DNA of 62,417 bases from a virus, in IMG/VR virus record IMGVR_UViG_3300023110_000035, positions 1-62,417 of that record; one strand, written 5' to 3'. The notes under the pieces are model-generated. The model saw only the letters and a program-made list of their open reading frames with translations. It had not been told where the DNA came from and ran no database searches. Shown one piece after another: positions 60,257-62,417 of the stretch. The position numbers and the translations under genes are program-made. The first letter of the stretch is position 1. Each line of letters opens with the position of its first letter.

Positions 60257-60640
60257 TTATAGAATCTCTGCAATTTTACCTTTAACTTCAAAATCAGTTC
60301 TAACCACATCGGCAGGAACTCGAGTAATATTTTCCGTAAATGTTATGGTTATTGATGTATCATCAAATGTAACACCATACCTATCGTTTGGTTGCTTTAC
60401 TCCATATAAATATACATCTAAATAATCTTTCGAATCCGCAACAACTAAATCCTCATAAACAAATCTATATCCATTTAATACCAATGTAAAGTTATCACCA
60501 TCTAAAGAAATTGAAGTGGGTATTACTTCAAAAATGAATGTATCATCAATAACTTCTAATACAAAATTTTTAAAAGCTTCCCTATCTCTTTTTTTGGTAA
60601 TACTACCTAAATCTATATGTGGTTTTGGTCTTGTTGGCAT
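60257..60640 (-). CDS. Small beta-rich protein upstream of the giant fibre (127 aa)
   Basis: Starts MPTRPKPHIDLGSITKKRDR, then a short helix and strands (FTLVLNGYRFVYEDLVVAD). The C-terminal ~60 residues (YLDVYLYGVKQPNDRYGVTF, DDTSITITFTENI, then DFEVKGKIAEIL) have the same strand order as the ends of the 124-aa and 362-aa proteins just upstream. The start codon overlaps the stop of the 124-aa gene by one base (TAATG) and the 4695-aa gene starts 2 nt after its stop, so all are translationally coupled. Function is unknown; a neck or fibre-attachment adaptor is possible. Confidence 0.6.
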   Translation of the reverse strand: MPTRPKPHIDLGSITKKRDREAFKNFVLEVIDDTFIFEVIPTSISLDGDNFTLVLNGYRFVYEDLVVADSKDYLDVYLYGVKQPNDRYGVTFDDTSITITFTENITRVPADVVRTDFEVKGKIAEIL

Positions 60641-61014
60641 TATCTTATTGTTTCTAAATCTCCTTCAATTTTTACTTCATCATCAACTTCAAATGCCCAA
60701 GGTTGTCCATAGTCTGGGTCATTTGTATTTTCAATTGTTGCTGGAAAGTTTTCTCTAATAAATTCTATATGAAAATCATTTCCAACTTGCTTGTATCTAT
60801 AATCTCTTGGAGCTATATAACCACCCCAAACAAATACATCAAATCTATTTTTTTCTTTTCGTTTAGTAGATAACCTACTATCTAAAATTTTTAACCTACA
60901 ATTTTCTACTTTCCAAATCCAATATAAAGGATGAACTAAATCGTGAGGAACCATAACGAATTCATTTGGTTCGTTAACCTGTTTCATTATATCCTTTAGT
61001 GTCTTTATATTCAT
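60640..61014 (-). CDS. Small beta-rich neck-region protein (124 aa)
   Basis: The N-terminal half has a helix and a short domain with Trp (VMVPHDLVHPLYWIWKVEN). The C-terminal half (RFDVFVWGGYIAPRDYRYKQ, GNDFHIEFIREN, then FEVDDEVKIEGDLETI) carries the same module as its two neighbours. Its ATG overlaps the stop of the 362-aa gene (ATGA). I do not recognise a named family. Position between a gp15-like protein and a fibre suggests a neck or tail-attachment component. Confidence 0.6.
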   Translation of the reverse strand: MNIKTLKDIMKQVNEPNEFVMVPHDLVHPLYWIWKVENCRLKILDSRLSTKRKEKNRFDVFVWGGYIAPRDYRYKQVGNDFHIEFIRENFPATIENTNDPDYGQPWAFEVDDEVKIEGDLETIR

Positions 61015-62099
61015 AGTTGTTCAAATTTACCCACAATATCTATTTCATCGTTTGCATCTAATTGAAACCCTAAAGTATTATTAAATGTAAATGATATTTC
61101 ATTTGTAGCTCCATTAAAAGAATAAGTGTATGTAGATGCTGGTTTAAATTCCGTATTTATATAAACTCTAAACCAATTTAATGTATCAAACGAACCTATC
61201 AATTCCGTTGGTAAAATAGGTTTTCTTACATTTGTTATTTTTACAATAGCACCATCACCAGTTACTGAATCACCTCCCATAACTAATTCAGCTTTTTGAG
61301 AACTTCTAATAGCAACAAAATCAATAACATTTTGATATTCATTATAAATGTTAGGATTTGTAAATGTTGTCCCACTTAAATCAGTTTCAACACCCCATAC
61401 AACTTTCTTTGGTGTGAATGATTTTTTAACAGTTGGCTTCTCATCATATGTTTCAGGAAGTAGGTAAGCGTTCACTACCATAGTGAAAGAAGTTCTAATG
61501 ATTCTTTCTGAACCCTCTCCTACTTCTTGTTGATTATCAAATGAATCAATACGAGTTCTAAATTTGAATCCATCATCTTTACCCCAATACCTATCAGTAG
61601 CATATTGAAATGCTTCTACAATTTTATTCATATGTTCGGTGAATGATGTCCAAATCATTACCTCATAAGTTACAGTTACATAATCAGGTACCGAAACTTC
61701 ATATTGTTCAAATGCCCTTTGTGCTCCACTTTGTAGTGAAAATCTTTCATATCTATTTTGTTTAGAATATTTTTTATAAGCTGGTAGAGTATTTACGTCT
61801 TTAAATTGTGCTAAATTTGTATCTCTTTCAATAGAATTTCTTTTGAACATTACTAAAGGAATTTGAATCCTACCTCTTTGGTCTCTCAAATATCCTTTTG
61901 CTCTAGCATTATTCCATCTTTCAGCATTACCATATAATAGAGGAACCTTAACTTTACTATTGTGTTCTTCTACATCAGGTATAATAGTATCTACCATATA
62001 CTCAGCAATAGTAGTATCTACATCTAAAAGTTTAACACCTTTAGTGTACTCCTTATCTATACCTCTTTGTAATGCTCTATTTGTTTCTTTCTTATTCAT
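61011..62099 (-). CDS. gp15-like tail terminator / tail completion protein (362 aa)
   Basis: Residues about 20-240 fit the gp15-type pattern of T4-like phages. The sequence reads HNSKVKVPLLYGNAERWNNA, RGRIQIPLVMFKRNSIERD, then VSVPDYVTVTYEVMIWTSFT, EHMNKIVEAFQYATDRYWG and SFTMVVNAYLLPETYDEK. In T4, gp15 closes the head-proximal end of the tail. T4 gp15 has 272 residues; the extra C-terminal ~110 residues here end in the beta module shared with the next two genes (WFRVYINTEFKPASTYTYSF, then LDANDEIDIVGKFEQL). The start ATG overlaps the neck gene stop (TAATG). The gp15 assignment rests on pattern and position and is not certain. Confidence 0.55.
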   Translation of the reverse strand: MNKKETNRALQRGIDKEYTKGVKLLDVDTTIAEYMVDTIIPDVEEHNSKVKVPLLYGNAERWNNARAKGYLRDQRGRIQIPLVMFKRNSIERDTNLAQFKDVNTLPAYKKYSKQNRYERFSLQSGAQRAFEQYEVSVPDYVTVTYEVMIWTSFTEHMNKIVEAFQYATDRYWGKDDGFKFRTRIDSFDNQQEVGEGSERIIRTSFTMVVNAYLLPETYDEKPTVKKSFTPKKVVWGVETDLSGTTFTNPNIYNEYQNVIDFVAIRSSQKAELVMGGDSVTGDGAIVKITNVRKPILPTELIGSFDTLNWFRVYINTEFKPASTYTYSFNGATNEISFTFNNTLGFQLDANDEIDIVGKFEQL

Positions 62100-62417
62100 T
62101 ATATAACTCTCATTTCAGTTTGAATAGAACTTCTTCTTGTCATAAATGTTGATGCAATAATTGAGAATTTCTCTCCAGTTTGTCCACCAATTAATTGGTC
62201 CTCTCTTACATTATCAATTTCAAAGTATGCATCGTTATGCATAATAATATCACCTATTTCTGGATAGAATCCTTTACCTTTTAATGTAATACGATTAAAT
62301 CTAAATTCTACGTTTTGTCCACTATCAGGTCCGAATCCTTCGTAAGAAACCGAAGAATCATCTCTTTCAATTACCGCAGTACATTCCGTACCTTGATAAT
62401 ATGATTTATTTAGAGAT
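62099..62417 (-). CDS. Neck protein, gp13/gp14-like (C-terminal 105 residues; runs out of the window)
   Basis: Partial gene: the 5' part lies beyond the right edge. The visible end translates to segments SYYQGTECTAVIERDDSS, YEGFGPDSGQNVEFRFNRIT, FYPEIGDIIMHNDAYFEIDN, VREDQLIGGQTGEKFSIIAS and a closing MTRRSSIQTEMRVI. The PEIGDII / FEIDNV segments followed by a GQ-x-F-S-I strand are the C-terminal pattern of the T4-like neck protein group (gp14, possibly gp13). Its stop overlaps the start of the gp15-like gene by one base (TAATG), the order neck - tail terminator expected for T4-like phages. Confidence 0.6.
   Translation of the reverse strand, partial: SLNKSYYQGTECTAVIERDDSSVSYEGFGPDSGQNVEFRFNRITLKGKGFYPEIGDIIMHNDAYFEIDNVREDQLIGGQTGEKFSIIASTFMTRRSSIQTEMRVI

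Noticed and set aside
1-62417. tRNA genes, CRISPR arrays, insertion sequences, integrase or attachment sites
   Set aside because: I looked for cloverleaf-like segments, regularly spaced direct repeats with unique spacers, transposase motifs and terminal inverted repeats, and found none. The repeats present are in-frame protein repeats in fibre genes.

Overview
The window is about 62.4 kb of AT-rich DNA (roughly one third G+C by eye) in which every supported gene lies on the minus strand. It is read from right to left and is the late structural module of a contractile-tailed, T4-like phage. The tail tube, the tail sheath, a gp26-like tail assembly protein, a LysM/gp53-like baseplate protein and gp14/gp15-like neck proteins support this. 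The fibre vocabulary is the one I know from marine T4-like phages (beta-helix domain starting near a GDDSNDG motif, C-x-RD-x-G helical repeats, the HTFV/FTCDMD repeats, MNQNVRT repeats, an S74 chaperone end). The host is not certain. One near-perfect Bacteroidetes-type promoter (TTTG - 20 nt - TATATTTG) and the weak use of Shine-Dalgarno sites hint at a marine Bacteroidetes, but this is inference.

Layout in transcription order (right to left). (1) 62417-60257: end of a neck protein, a gp15-like tail terminator and two small proteins; the last three share a C-terminal beta module. (2) 60254-18078: the fibre region. Three giant proteins of 4695, 4577 and 3781 residues occupy about 39 kb, or 63% of the window. 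They are separated by small beta-rich adaptor proteins, a BspA/DUF285-like leucine-rich protein and a protein resembling phage tail assembly chaperones. (3) 18027-14048: two small accessory proteins, then sheath and tube. (4) 13931-12965: a gp26-like tail assembly protein with an overlapping reading frame, flanked by two intrinsic terminators; this looks like a programmed frameshift of the G/GT type. (5) 12910-5686: small helical protein, tape measure, tube-cap or baseplate protein, LysM protein, hub. This is the tape measure - U - X - D order of P2/Mu-like tails. (6) 5649-24: a stand-alone family-A DNA polymerase-like gene with odd active-site residues, a 701-residue protein, a small protein, a peptidoglycan amidase and two small proteins.

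Regulation visible in the sequence: the gene-strand octamer TATTTATA (or a one-base variant) lies 19-28 nt before the start codon of nine genes, each of which begins a block of closely packed or overlapping genes. I read it as the late promoter element of this phage. Two hairpin-plus-U-run terminators are clear. No tRNA, CRISPR array, insertion sequence or plus-strand gene was found. No stretch longer than about 130 bases lacks a gene.

The most unusual points are: the ordered grammar of 17 helical repeats in the 4695-residue protein; three copper-site-like cupredoxin modules in the 4577-residue protein, with a fourth copy in the neighbouring fibre that has lost all four ligands together; the PolA-like gene in a tail operon; the candidate +1/-2 frameshift on seven U residues; and the TATTTATA element.
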